A DNA stretch of 64,000 bases from Polaribacter gangjinensis (GTDB taxonomy: Bacteria > Bacteroidota > Bacteroidia > Flavobacteriales > Flavobacteriaceae), in contig NZ_CP150662.1 of NCBI RefSeq assembly GCF_038024125.1, forward strand, positions 141,501 to 205,500, given 5' to 3'. Below, piece by piece: positions 18,893 through 27,671 of this stretch (position 1 is the stretch's first letter; each line of letters starts with the position of its first letter). The notes beneath the pieces are model-generated. The model was not told the origin of the DNA. It was given only the letters and a program-made list of their open reading frames with translations, and did not search any database. The translations under genes and the position numbers were made by a program.

Positions 18893-18981
18893 AATTTCAC
18901 AAATTACACGAATAAAAGGAAATTTTAATTTCAAAAAAAGGTTAGTCTATATTTATAGAGTTTTGAACAATTTGTGAAATT
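18893..18981. repeat. Intergenic inverted repeat (13-bp perfect arms)
   Basis: The arms 18893-18905 and 18969-18981 are exact inverted copies, separated by 63 bases. Each is followed by a similar ACGAAT-type flank. It lies between divergent genes in a 271-bp gap that otherwise shows only AT-rich sequence. Confidence 0.7.
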
Positions 18982-19066
18982 CGTATCAAAAAAAATGTCT
19001 GAACGTTTTTCAATATTTTATTTTCATTCCTACAAACTTTGATTATTTTTATCAAAATTTACAAAA

Positions 19067-20617
19067 ATGAGTCAACAAGAAAAATTCTTTGAATACATCA
19101 ATTCAGGTTATACAACCAAAGGCGATTTTATAAATTTGGGTGCTGCTATGTTGGGTGAACAAGCCATCACAAATGCATTTGTAAAAGTTCCTTTAAAAAC
19201 CCTCAACAGACATGGTTTGATTGCAGGTGCAACAGGAACTGGAAAAACCAAAACCCTGCAAGTTTTAGCAGAAAATTTATCAGATAAAGGAATTCCTGTG
19301 TTATTGATGGATGTAAAAGGTGATTTATCTGGTTTGGCGCAACCAAGTACTGGAAATCCAAAAATTGATGAACGTCACAAAATCATTGGTTTTCCTTTTG
19401 AAGCAAAGAAATTTCCTGTTGAAATTTTAACGATTTCCAAACAAAATGGTACTAGAATTCGGGCTACAATTTCAGAATTTGGACCTGTTTTGCTCTCACG
19501 AATTTTAGATTTATCTGAAGCACAAGAGGGAATAATGGCAATTATTTTTAAATACTGTGACGATCATAAATTGCCTTTATTAGATTTGAAAGACTTTAAA
19601 AAAGTGTTGCAATTCATTACCAATGAAGGAAAAGAAGAACTAGAAGCTGAATATGGACGCATTTCTACGTCAAGCACTGGAGCTATTTTAAGAAAAATCA
19701 TCGAAATTGAACATCAAGGAGGCGATTTGTTTTTTGGAGAAAAATCCTTTGAAGTTGATGATTTAACTAGAGTTGATGAAAATGGAAGAGGTATTATTTC
19801 GGTGTTGCGTTTAACAGATATTCAAGACAAACCCAAATTATTTTCCACATTTATGCTACAACTATTGGCAGAAGTGTATCAAACTTTTCCAGAACAAGGA
19901 GATAGTGACAGGCCTGAGCTTATCATTTTTATTGACGAAGCGCATTTGGTTTTTGAAGAAGCTACCAAAGCTTTACTAAATCAAATAGAAAGTGTGGTTA
20001 AATTGATTCGTTCAAAAGGCATTGGATTGTATTTTGTAACTCAAAATCCGAATGATGTTCCTGAAGATATTTTAGCACAATTAGGTTTAAAAATCCAACA
20101 TTCTTTACGTGCTTTCACAGCAAAAGATAGAAAAGCTATCAAATTAGCAGCCGAAAATTATCCGAATTCAGAATATTATAACACAAGTGAAGTATTAACA
20201 CAACTCGGAATTGGAGAGGCTTTCGTTTCTGTATTAAATGAAAAAGGAATTCCAACTCCATTAGCTAGAACCTTATTGCGAGCGCCCATGAGTAGAATGG
20301 ATGTATTGACAGACAAGGAGTTAGCAGAGGTAATTAATAACTCGAAAATCATTCATAAATACAATCAAGAAATTGACAGAGAAAGTGCTTACGAATTATT
20401 AAACAATAAAATAGAAAGTAGTATTTTAGCTGCCGAAAAAGCAAAAAGAGAAGAAGAATTTCAAAAAGAGCGTGAAAAGTTCGAAAAAGAAAAAGCTAAA
20501 CAAGCTTCAAAACCAACAACAAGAAGAAGTACAGCACAAGACCCATTAGTTAAAGTGTTGACAAGTGCTACTTTTGTAAGAGCTGTTTTTGGAGTTTTAG
20601 GCAAATTGATGAAATAA
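19067..20617 (+). CDS. HerA-like ATPase (DUF853 family)
   Basis: 516 aa. Walker A GATGTGKT (54-61, Lys60) and Walker B IIFIDEAH (about 285-292) belong to the HerA/FtsK group of P-loop ATPases. The family-specific N-terminal segment and a LIRSKGIGLYFVTQNPNDVP sensor-like stretch match DUF853. A charged coiled-coil (about 440-490) precedes a short hydrophobic C-terminus. HerA proteins work as hexameric DNA translocases, usually with NurA nuclease, but no NurA gene is adjacent. The molecular role of DUF853 proteins is poorly defined, so only the family is certain. Confidence 0.85.
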   Translation: MSQQEKFFEYINSGYTTKGDFINLGAAMLGEQAITNAFVKVPLKTLNRHGLIAGATGTGKTKTLQVLAENLSDKGIPVLLMDVKGDLSGLAQPSTGNPKIDERHKIIGFPFEAKKFPVEILTISKQNGTRIRATISEFGPVLLSRILDLSEAQEGIMAIIFKYCDDHKLPLLDLKDFKKVLQFITNEGKEELEAEYGRISTSSTGAILRKIIEIEHQGGDLFFGEKSFEVDDLTRVDENGRGIISVLRLTDIQDKPKLFSTFMLQLLAEVYQTFPEQGDSDRPELIIFIDEAHLVFEEATKALLNQIESVVKLIRSKGIGLYFVTQNPNDVPEDILAQLGLKIQHSLRAFTAKDRKAIKLAAENYPNSEYYNTSEVLTQLGIGEAFVSVLNEKGIPTPLARTLLRAPMSRMDVLTDKELAEVINNSKIIHKYNQEIDRESAYELLNNKIESSILAAEKAKREEEFQKEREKFEKEKAKQASKPTTRRSTAQDPLVKVLTSATFVRAVFGVLGKLMK

Positions 20618-20657
20618 AAAAAATCGTACATCAACCAATTAAAAGGATTTAAAAAAA

Positions 20658-21221
20658 ATGATTAAAAAAAATTTTATAACCGCTGTTGCATTGATTGCTT
20701 TAGTGAGTTTTATGAGTTGTAGTGACAAAGACAAATTCGTTGTTGAAAAAGGAAAAGTTGGTAAGATCACCAAAGAAACAACTATCAAAGAATTAAAAGA
20801 AATTTTCAAGAAAGACTCAATTAGCTCTAAAATGAGTGGAAGTGTATCAGAAGACGATTATTTTAAAGAAGAGGATGAATACTTTATTTTTGAAAAAGGA
20901 GGAAAACTTTTATTGACAATAACACCAAAAGAGCAACAAGATTCTTTGTCATTAATCAAAAGTATTGAAATTCATGATCAACGTTTTGCTACTAAAAACG
21001 GTATCAATTTAGCTTCTACTTTTGCAGAAATTAATACAAATTATAGGTTGAGAGTAGAGTCTACTTTGTTGTCAGTAACCTTGTTTTTAGATGAATTGAA
21101 TGCGACAATGACAGTTGATAAAGAAGAATTAGGTTTGAAAGATTTTACAATTCAACAAGTATCTTTAGAGCAAATTCCTGATTTGGCAAAAATAAAATCG
21201 TTTGTAATTTGGTTTGATTAG
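20658..21221 (+). CDS. Hypothetical lipoprotein
   Basis: 187 aa with a lipoprotein signal ending in SFMSC (Cys21). The remainder is hydrophilic, with an acidic stretch (SEDDYFKEEDEYFIFE, about 64-79) and alternating strands up to a SFVIWFD end. I recognise no domain. It follows the HerA-like gene by 40 bp on the same strand with no terminator between, so the two may be co-transcribed. Confidence 0.65.
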   Translation: MIKKNFITAVALIALVSFMSCSDKDKFVVEKGKVGKITKETTIKELKEIFKKDSISSKMSGSVSEDDYFKEEDEYFIFEKGGKLLLTITPKEQQDSLSLIKSIEIHDQRFATKNGINLASTFAEINTNYRLRVESTLLSVTLFLDELNATMTVDKEELGLKDFTIQQVSLEQIPDLAKIKSFVIWFD

Positions 21222-21261
21222 GGCGAATTTTTTTATCAAAAAACCGCGCTTTCCATTGTAT

Positions 21262-21320
21262 CTTTTTATGCTGAATTAACTTTTTAAGATTTATTTTAAT
21301 TTTAGTTTCAGCATAAAAAG
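21262..21320. repeat. Palindromic intergenic element (REP-like)
   Basis: Two 14-base arms, 21262-21275 and 21307-21320, are perfect inverted copies around a 31-base AT-rich centre. The pairing continues imperfectly outward (ATTGTAT against ATGGCATC), and both outer flanks carry CGCTTTC/GCGCTTTC-like sequence. It fills the gap between the lipoprotein and cupin genes. Confidence 0.65.
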
Positions 21321-21353
21321 GATGCCATTCCAATCGCTTTCGCAAATTCTGAT

Positions 21354-21722
21354 ATGAAAAAAAAATACCACATTCAAAAATCACCTTTTATTGTTCCAAC
21401 CAATGATGGAAAACTCATTGAGGAACATTTTGGTTTAGCTTCTGATAAAAATTCAGCAATCAGTATTGCTCACATGATTGCACCACCAAAATGGAGTGAA
21501 CCTTTTCAAACACCTGAATTTGATGAATATACATATATCATTAAAGGTAAAAAACAATTTGTGATAGAAAATGAAGTGGTTATTTTATCAGCAGGACAAT
21601 CTATCAAAATTGAGAAAAATACACGTGTTCAATACTCTAATCCTTTTGAAGAATCGTGCGAATATATTGCCATTTGTACACCCGCTTTTTCTATGGATTT
21701 GGTAAATAGGGAAGAGGAGTAA
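21354..21722 (+). CDS. Small single-domain cupin protein
   Basis: 122 aa, no signal. The central beta-barrel motifs are visible: WSEPFQTPEFDEYTYIIKG (cupin motif 1, where metal-binding His are largely replaced by Glu/Gln) and the glycine turn LSAGQSIKIEKNTRVQYSNP (motif 2). It ends in CEYIAICTPAFS, typical of small stand-alone cupins. The reaction is unknown and a sensor or isomerase role is possible. Its start lies inside the right flank of the palindromic element. Confidence 0.75.
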   Translation: MKKKYHIQKSPFIVPTNDGKLIEEHFGLASDKNSAISIAHMIAPPKWSEPFQTPEFDEYTYIIKGKKQFVIENEVVILSAGQSIKIEKNTRVQYSNPFEESCEYIAICTPAFSMDLVNREEE

Positions 21723-21736
21723 TTTTTTTAGAAAAA

Positions 21737-22612
21737 CTAACTTCTCCTTTTACTAGCTAACAACGTATTTTTCAATAACATAGCGATGGTCATTGGGCCA
21801 ACTCCACCAGGAACAGGAGTAATAAAATCGCATTTTTCAGAAACTTCTTCGAAAGCAACATCACCTACCAAACGAAAACCATTTTGTTTACTTGAATCTG
21901 CTAAACGTGTAATACCAACATCAATTACAGTAACATTTTCTTTTATCATATCTGCTTTTAAAAATTCAGGAATTCCAATAGCAGCTACAATTATATCCGC
22001 TTGTAATGTAATTTCTTTTAAATTTTTTGTTCTACTGTGACAAATGGTAACAGTGGCATCACCCACTTTTCTTTTTTGAGAAAGTAAAATACTCATTGGG
22101 CTTCCAACAATATGACTTCTTCCTAAGACAACTACATGTTTTCCAGAAGTTTGAACATTGTATCGTTCTAATAATTCTAAAATTCCGAATGGAGTTGCTG
22201 AGATAAATGTAGGTAAATTCAATGCCATTTTGCCCACATTCATGGGATGAAATCCATCAACATCTTTGTCTGGATCAACAGCCATTAATATTTTTTGTTC
22301 GTCAATATGTTTTGGTAAAGGCAATTGAACAATAAAACCATCTATATCTTTATCGATATTTAGAATGGCAATTTCATTTAGTAAATCAGCTTCTGTAGTT
22401 TCTTCTGGCAATCGAATCAAGGTCGATTCAAATCCTACACGTTCACAAGCCTTAACTTTTGCATTTACGTAGGTGATACTTGCGCCATCATTTCCTACAA
22501 TAATTGCTGCTAAATGAGGTTTTTTATGACCTTTTTCAATCAAATTTGATACTTCTAATGCTATTTCTGCTTTGATATCAGCAGCTGTTTTTTTTCCGTC
22601 TAATAAAGTCAT
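21737..22612 (-). CDS. folD: Bifunctional methylenetetrahydrofolate dehydrogenase / cyclohydrolase
   Basis: 291 aa, the usual length. FolD oxidises 5,10-methylene-THF to methenyl-THF with NADP+ and hydrolyses it to 10-formyl-THF in one-carbon metabolism. Active-site Tyr48 and Lys52 are in the [13 protein letters not shown] segment. [20 protein letters not shown] and [13 protein letters not shown] are the family signatures, and [10 protein letters not shown] lies near the end. The start overlaps the stop of the upstream GT-C type gene by 4 bp (ATGA), so they share a transcript. Confidence 0.97.
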   Translation of the reverse strand: MTLLDGKKTAADIKAEIALEVSNLIEKGHKKPHLAAIIVGNDGASITYVNAKVKACERVGFESTLIRLPEETTEADLLNEIAILNIDKDIDGFIVQLPLPKHIDEQKILMAVDPDKDVDGFHPMNVGKMALNLPTFISATPFGILELLERYNVQTSGKHVVVLGRSHIVGSPMSILLSQKRKVGDATVTICHSRTKNLKEITLQADIIVAAIGIPEFLKADMIKENVTVIDVGITRLADSSKQNGFRLVGDVAFEEVSEKCDFITPVPGGVGPMTIAMLLKNTLLASKRRS

Positions 22613-24039
22613 TTTACTTTTAAAATATAAATTTTTATAGTGATGTTAAAATTATTGAATTCTTTCAGAATAGTATAGTTATTATGTAAACTTTTTAGTT
22701 CTTCCTCTGTTAAATTATAAATATTAGAATAGAATACATATTTTTCTACTCCTGTAAATTTTAAAAATGATCTTTGATCTCCGCTAAAATCAATCAAATC
22801 TAATGTTGTGTAATTTGGAAAAAAACTAGCAACAGACTCTACATCAATATTATTTTTATTCAAATAATCAATTGCTTCCAAACGCATTGAATGATAAGGT
22901 ACATGCCCTAAGGTAGCTCTAAATGCAGTAGATATTGGAGCAGGATATATCCAAAGGTTACCAATTAATAAACCAAAAAATAGTATAGAAAATACTAGTT
23001 TTTTGTGTTTGTAAAATTGAATAAGTAGTAAAAATGCAAATAAATTTAGACAGATATAAGAAGTAATAAAATATCGAATACCAACTGTATTGGTGACAAT
23101 TAATATGGTTGAAATAATAAATATTACTGATGAAATAGCGAGTAATAACAGCAGCTTGTTTTTTGCGTTAGCTATTATTTTTTTTCCATAGATAATAAAG
23201 CTGATGATTATAAATAGTATGATGAAAATTCGTCCAAAATCTACATATCTCCAAATTAATACCATACTATTTCTAACAAAATAATTGAAATCTGCAAAAT
23301 GCCATAAACTTTTCCAAGGAGAATTTGTGTGAGTTTGCAACCAGCCTTTTTCTAAAAACCTCCATCCAACATAAATAAATGCTGGTAAACTTGCTGCGAG
23401 ATAATAAACAATAAATTTTAAAGTGATAATTTTTTTTAAGGCTTCTTTTTGTAAGAGTTTACGGTATAAAACTTCAAATAGACAAATACCTGCAAATAGC
23501 ATCATGCTTCTGAAAGAGACAATACTTAAAAAAAATAAACCAATAAATTGGATTTTTTTTTGCTCATACAAAAGTGAATTTACACTTAAAAAAAAGAAGA
23601 AAAGCGTAATAATTTCTATGTTAACTAAAACTAGGCAAGTGGATAAAGAGGGATCTGCTAGTACTAAAAAAAACGCAAAAAATTGTAATTTGATTTCCTT
23701 TATAAAATAGGCTATAAATTTATGTAACTGAATAAAAAAACCAATGGTAAAAGGAATCATCGCAAAGTGACTAACCCATAACTCATGCCCAAAAATATGC
23801 CAAAACAAAGCGAGAATGGTGCCTAAAAAAGGAGGATGACCTGGGTCAAAACTAATTGGCATAGACCAATCAAAAATGGAGTTATTATATAAATGATTTC
23901 CCATTCTTGATCCAAAAAGAATGTCATCATCAAACATCCCAAAATTTTTGGATAACAAAAAAATAAGAATACTAAGCAGAACAAAAAATAAATTTCTGTT
24001 CAGATTAGTTTTAAAAATTAGGTGAATGAATTTTGACAT
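22609..24039 (-). CDS. Multispanning GT-C type glycosyltransferase-like membrane protein
   Basis: 476 aa with about ten hydrophobic helices. The first periplasmic loop carries an acidic [16 protein letters not shown] motif and the [17 protein letters not shown] segment typical of the GT-C fold (PMT/ArnT-like, GT39/GT83). Such enzymes transfer sugars from polyprenyl-phosphate donors to lipids or proteins in the periplasm. It is co-transcribed with folD through a 4-bp overlap, which probably reflects convenience rather than function. Acceptor and donor are unknown. Confidence 0.72.
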   Translation of the reverse strand: MSKFIHLIFKTNLNRNLFFVLLSILIFLLSKNFGMFDDDILFGSRMGNHLYNNSIFDWSMPISFDPGHPPFLGTILALFWHIFGHELWVSHFAMIPFTIGFFIQLHKFIAYFIKEIKLQFFAFFLVLADPSLSTCLVLVNIEIITLFFFFLSVNSLLYEQKKIQFIGLFFLSIVSFRSMMLFAGICLFEVLYRKLLQKEALKKIITLKFIVYYLAASLPAFIYVGWRFLEKGWLQTHTNSPWKSLWHFADFNYFVRNSMVLIWRYVDFGRIFIILFIIISFIIYGKKIIANAKNKLLLLLAISSVIFIISTILIVTNTVGIRYFITSYICLNLFAFLLLIQFYKHKKLVFSILFFGLLIGNLWIYPAPISTAFRATLGHVPYHSMRLEAIDYLNKNNIDVESVASFFPNYTTLDLIDFSGDQRSFLKFTGVEKYVFYSNIYNLTEEELKSLHNNYTILKEFNNFNITIKIYILKVK

Positions 24040-24052
24040 TTTTAATTAAAAA

Positions 24053-24073
24053 AAGCTGCAAAAATTGCAGCTT
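24053..24073 (-). terminator. Rho-independent terminator of ffh
   Basis: A 9-bp stem (24053-24061 with 24065-24073), 3-base loop and T-run on the minus strand, placed 6 bases after the ffh stop. Confidence 0.9.
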
Positions 24074-24078
24074 ATATT

Positions 24079-25407
24079 TTATTTCATTCCTTGCATCATT
24101 TGCATCATTTTTTTGCCACCACCACCTTGCATCATTTTCATCATTTTACTCATTTGTTCAAACTGTTTCATCAATTGATTTACTTCTTGAATCGTAGTTC
24201 CTGAGCCCTTGGCAATTCTTTTTTTTCTGCTTACATCTATCAAAGAAGGTGTGCTTCTTTCTGATGGTGTCATAGAATGAATAATGGCTTCAATTCCTTT
24301 AAAAGCATCATCATTTATTTCAACATCTTTCATTGCTTTTCCAGCACCAGGAATCATTCCGATTAAATCTTTCATGCTTCCCATTTTTTTAATTTGCTGA
24401 ATTTGTGTCAAGAAATCATCAAAACCAAACTGATTTTTTGCAATTTTCTTTTGTAATTTTCTGGCTTCTTCCTCATCATATTGATCTTGCGCACGTTCTA
24501 CTAACGAAATCACATCACCCATTCCTAAAATACGATCTGCCATCCTTTCTGGATAAAACACATCAATCGCATCCATTTTTTCGCCAGTTCCAATAAATTT
24601 GATAGGTTTATCAACCACTGATTTTATAGATAATGCAGCTCCACCACGTGTGTCACCATCTAATTTGGTCAATACAACTCCATCAAAATTTAAAACATCA
24701 TTAAAAGCTTTTGAAGTATTTACAGCATCTTGTCCTGTCATAGAATCTACAACAAAAAGCGTTTCTTGCGGATTTACAGCTTTGTGAATATTCGAAATTT
24801 CGGTCATCATTGCAGCATCAACCGCTAAACGTCCTGCAGTATCTATAATTACTACATTTTTACCATTTGCTTTGGCATATTTGATGGCATTTAAAGAAAT
24901 TTCAACCGGATTTTGATTGCCTATTTCTGCATAAACTTCTACGCCAACTTGTTCACCAACCACTTGTAATTGATTAACGGCAGCAGGTCTATAAACATCA
25001 CAACCTACTAAAAGTACTTGTTTTGTTTTTTTTGTTTTTAGGTAATTTGCCAATTTTCCAGAAAAAGTAGTCTTTCCAGAACCTTGTAAACCAGACATTA
25101 AAATCACTGTTGGAGAACCTCCTAAATTGATGCCTACAGTTTCACCACCCATTAAAGTAGTCAATTCGTCTTTGACTAATTTTACCATCAATTGCCCTGG
25201 GTTCAATGTTGTTAATACATTTTGACCAATAGCTTTTGTTTGAACATTTTTGGTAAATTCTTTGGCAATCTTAAAGTTAACGTCGGCATCAAGTAATGCT
25301 CTACGAACTTCTTTAAGTGTTTCTGCAACATTTATTTCTGTGATTTTTCCATGCCCTTTTAGGGTGTGTAGGGCTTTATCTAATTTATCGCTTAAATTAC
25401 TAAACAT
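24079..25407 (-). CDS. ffh: Signal recognition particle GTPase Ffh
   Basis: 442 aa. It binds signal sequences and 4.5S RNA and delivers ribosomes to FtsY at the membrane. The N domain (1-90) and G domain are clear: GLQGSGKT (106-113), DTAGR, TKLDGD and the GTGE closing loop. The methionine-rich M domain (about 320-442) ends in repeated KMMQMM-type residues that form the signal-binding groove. It has its own promoter box and terminator, so it is a single-gene unit. No 4.5S RNA gene was found nearby. Confidence 0.98.
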   Translation of the reverse strand: MFSNLSDKLDKALHTLKGHGKITEINVAETLKEVRRALLDADVNFKIAKEFTKNVQTKAIGQNVLTTLNPGQLMVKLVKDELTTLMGGETVGINLGGSPTVILMSGLQGSGKTTFSGKLANYLKTKKTKQVLLVGCDVYRPAAVNQLQVVGEQVGVEVYAEIGNQNPVEISLNAIKYAKANGKNVVIIDTAGRLAVDAAMMTEISNIHKAVNPQETLFVVDSMTGQDAVNTSKAFNDVLNFDGVVLTKLDGDTRGGAALSIKSVVDKPIKFIGTGEKMDAIDVFYPERMADRILGMGDVISLVERAQDQYDEEEARKLQKKIAKNQFGFDDFLTQIQQIKKMGSMKDLIGMIPGAGKAMKDVEINDDAFKGIEAIIHSMTPSERSTPSLIDVSRKKRIAKGSGTTIQEVNQLMKQFEQMSKMMKMMQGGGGKKMMQMMQGMK

Positions 25408-25432
25408 AAGTCACTTGCTTTTTTAAGAGCCA

Positions 25433-25440
25433 CAAATATA
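25433..25440 (-). promoter_or_regulatory. Promoter -7 box (TAnnTTTG) for ffh
   Basis: An exact match, TATATTTG on the minus strand, ends 25 bases before the ffh ATG. This is the Bacteroidota primary sigma factor -7 consensus. No clear -33 TTG at ideal spacing was identified. Confidence 0.6.
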
Positions 25441-25537
25441 AGAATTCATGCTGATTCAATTTGACTGAAAATCGATTTTTATTTAGGAATTTCTTGGATG
25501 AAAATCCATATAAAATCAACAATAAAATTAGATATAT

Positions 25538-26071
25538 TTAGGATGCTGAATATAATTTTTTAAGAATTGTGGTGTGATGTTCTGTGTGATATGCAGACCA
25601 CATAATCAATTCTCTAACAGTCATTTTTCCCATTAAAGGATGAGGAATTACTAAAGTATCCAGATTTACATCACTAATTTTTCGGGTTTTGTATTGCAAT
25701 TTTTTATGTTGTATTTGCAACCTATTCAACAATCGAATTCGGTCTTTTAGCAAAGGACTTTTTAAATTTTCATTAAAAGCTATGGTTTTGTCTTTGTGCT
25801 CTTCCAACTTTTCTTGATATCTTTTAACAACAGCGTCGTAATCTCTTGAGGGTCTATTACTCAATCCGAATTTATATTTTAGAAAAAATCGAGGATAACT
25901 TAGCACGTTATTTAACAACTGTAAACTATTTACCAGATGCAAAATGTGTTGACTTGTTGTCCATTTTCCTTCAGGACCAACTTCCCAATTTTCAGCTGGT
26001 TGTTGATTGAGCCAATCAAACAATTCTTGGTATTTTTCTTCAATTAAATCGGCAATGGCTAATTTGTCCAT
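25538..26071 (-). CDS. DinB-fold putative metalloenzyme
   Basis: 177 aa. It is predicted to form a four-helix bundle with candidate metal ligands His45 (SQHILHLV) and the C-terminal YHTEHH cluster (His162, 165, 166), the DinB/DUF664 pattern. The family includes thiol-dependent S-transferases and stress-induced proteins of uncertain chemistry. It stands alone with a promoter box only 4 bases from the ATG, suggesting leaderless translation. No partner gene indicates the substrate. Confidence 0.78.
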   Translation of the reverse strand: MDKLAIADLIEEKYQELFDWLNQQPAENWEVGPEGKWTTSQHILHLVNSLQLLNNVLSYPRFFLKYKFGLSNRPSRDYDAVVKRYQEKLEEHKDKTIAFNENLKSPLLKDRIRLLNRLQIQHKKLQYKTRKISDVNLDTLVIPHPLMGKMTVRELIMWSAYHTEHHTTILKKLYSAS

Positions 26072-26075
26072 GACT

Positions 26076-26083
26076 CAAAAATA
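26076..26083 (-). promoter_or_regulatory. Promoter -7 box directly before the DinB-fold gene
   Basis: TATTTTTG on the minus strand, an exact TAnnTTTG match, is separated from the ATG by only 4 bases. A transcript starting at the usual distance would begin at or near the start codon. Confidence 0.55.
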
Positions 26084-26118
26084 TTTAGTAAGTTATTTAA
26101 AATCAGTTTGTATTTTTC

Positions 26119-26601
26119 TTATTTCTCAGGAATAAATTCCAAAGCAACACCATTGATACAATGGCGTTTACCAGTGGTTTTTTGCGGTCCATCATCAAAA
26201 GAATGTCCTAAATGTCCTCCGCAAGTTTTACATTTAAGTTCAGTTCTTTCGTAACCAATTTTGTAATCTACATCCAACTCAATATTTTCTTTGATTCCTC
26301 TGTCAAATGAAGGCCAGCCTGAACCTGAATCATACTTGTATTTTGATTCATACAAAGGAGTTTTACAACCCGCACAAACATAAATACCTTTTTCTTTATT
26401 ATTGTTTAGCGGACTTGAAAAAGCTCTTTCTGTACCAGCTTCACGCAACACATAAAATGCCATTGGTGACAACTCTTTTTTCCATTCATCAACTGTTTTT
26501 GTTACTTTGTATTTCTTCTTTTTATTTGAATCAGTTTGTGCATTGCTTGTGCAACTTATCAACATTGCTATAAAAAGAAATCCAATTATTTTTTTCATCA
26601 T
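26119..26601 (-). CDS. msrB: Peptide-methionine (R)-S-oxide reductase, exported lipoprotein
   Basis: 160 aa. It reduces R-methionine sulfoxide in oxidised proteins. All catalytic parts are present: zinc ligands Cys76/Cys79 and Cys124/Cys127, the SGSGWPSF motif (92-99), GGHLGHSF (128-135) and catalytic Cys148 in RHCINGVAL. Unlike the usual cytoplasmic MsrB, it begins with a lipoprotein signal ending LISC (Cys17) followed by an Asn/Lys-rich tether, so it should repair envelope proteins. The electron donor would need to be periplasmic. No msrA is adjacent. Confidence 0.94.
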   Translation of the reverse strand: MMKKIIGFLFIAMLISCTSNAQTDSNKKKKYKVTKTVDEWKKELSPMAFYVLREAGTERAFSSPLNNNKEKGIYVCAGCKTPLYESKYKYDSGSGWPSFDRGIKENIELDVDYKIGYERTELKCKTCGGHLGHSFDDGPQKTTGKRHCINGVALEFIPEK

Positions 26602-26773
26602 TTTAAATATTTATAAACTTTTAGTGTCAAATTTTCATTGATGTAAATATACTGATTTTTCAATTTTTTAAAGTAATTTTATTGTTTCTAAGGAGTTAAT
26701 CTTTTTAGATAATTTTTGAAGTAGTGAAGATATTTCATATTTTTTAATTGAATTAAACTAAATACCCATAAAG

Positions 26774-27595
26774 ATGAAAAAAATAATTGTTTTAGCTATT
26801 GTAGGTTTATTATTAACGGATTGTAGTACAGTGCCTATTACTGGTAGAAAGAGAGTTAATTTTGTGAGTGATGCACAAGTGCTTCCTATGAGTTTTGCAC
26901 AATACAAGGGCTTTTTAGAGCAAAATAAACTTTCATCAAATAAAGAAATGACAAAGCAAGTAAAAGATGTTGGTGCTAGAGTTTCAGCAGCTGTTGATAG
27001 ATTTATGAGAGCTAACGGAATGATTACTGAAGCTGATTCTTACAAATGGGAGTTTAATTTGGTTGAAGATAAAACCGTAAATGCATGGTGTATGCCAGGT
27101 GGAAAAGTGGTTTTTTACACTGGAATCATGCCGATTTGTGCTAATGAGGATGGAGTTGCAGCTGTTATGGGGCATGAAGTAGCGCACGCATTTGCAAAAC
27201 ATGGTCAAGAGCGAATGTCTTCTGCTCAAATTCAACAGTTAGGTGGAGCTGCAGTAGCTATTGGTACTTCTAGTAAAGATCCAAAAACAGCCCAAATTTG
27301 GAATCTAGCTTATGGTGTTGGTTCTCAGGTTGGTTTGTTGGCTTTTAGCAGGACTCATGAAAATGAAGCAGATAAATTGGGATTGGTTTTTATGATTATG
27401 GCAGGTTATGATGGTAAAGAGGCTGCTGAGGTTTGGGTAAGAATGAGTAAATTATCTGGAGGAAAACAAGGGCCTGAATTTTTAAGTACACACCCATCAA
27501 GTGAAAGTAGAATTGAAACATTACGAAATTATTTGCCAGAAGCAACTAAATTGGCTGAAAAATTCAATGCACAAACAACGAACTTAAAAAAATAA
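26774..27595 (+). CDS. M48 family metalloprotease lipoprotein (Oma1/LoiP-like)
   Basis: 273 aa. The signal ends in LLTDC (Cys17). Zinc site HEVAH (His134, Glu135, His138) and the third ligand Glu198 in ENEADKLG define a gluzincin of the M48 family. The domain occupies almost the whole mature protein and has no TPR extension. Related envelope proteases (LoiP, YcaL, BepA core) degrade misfolded outer-membrane proteins. It is monocistronic, closed by the terminator at 27622-27652. Confidence 0.9.
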   Translation: MKKIIVLAIVGLLLTDCSTVPITGRKRVNFVSDAQVLPMSFAQYKGFLEQNKLSSNKEMTKQVKDVGARVSAAVDRFMRANGMITEADSYKWEFNLVEDKTVNAWCMPGGKVVFYTGIMPICANEDGVAAVMGHEVAHAFAKHGQERMSSAQIQQLGGAAVAIGTSSKDPKTAQIWNLAYGVGSQVGLLAFSRTHENEADKLGLVFMIMAGYDGKEAAEVWVRMSKLSGGKQGPEFLSTHPSSESRIETLRNYLPEATKLAEKFNAQTTNLKK

Positions 27596-27621
27596 GTTCA
27601 TATAACTTTTAGTATCTTGTG

Positions 27622-27652
27622 AGCCATTCAGAATTACTTTTGAATGGCTTTT
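27622..27652 (+). terminator. Rho-independent terminator of the M48 protease gene
   Basis: A 9-bp stem (27622-27630 with 27641-27649), 10-base loop and short T-run, starting 27 bases after the stop. Confidence 0.8.
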
Positions 27653-27671
27653 CATTTTAATTAGCAAGATT

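Noticed and set aside
21262..21320. Integron attC site or CRISPR remnant
   Set aside because: There is no integrase, no gene cassette array, no core GTTRRRY site and only one palindrome. A REP-like element fits better.
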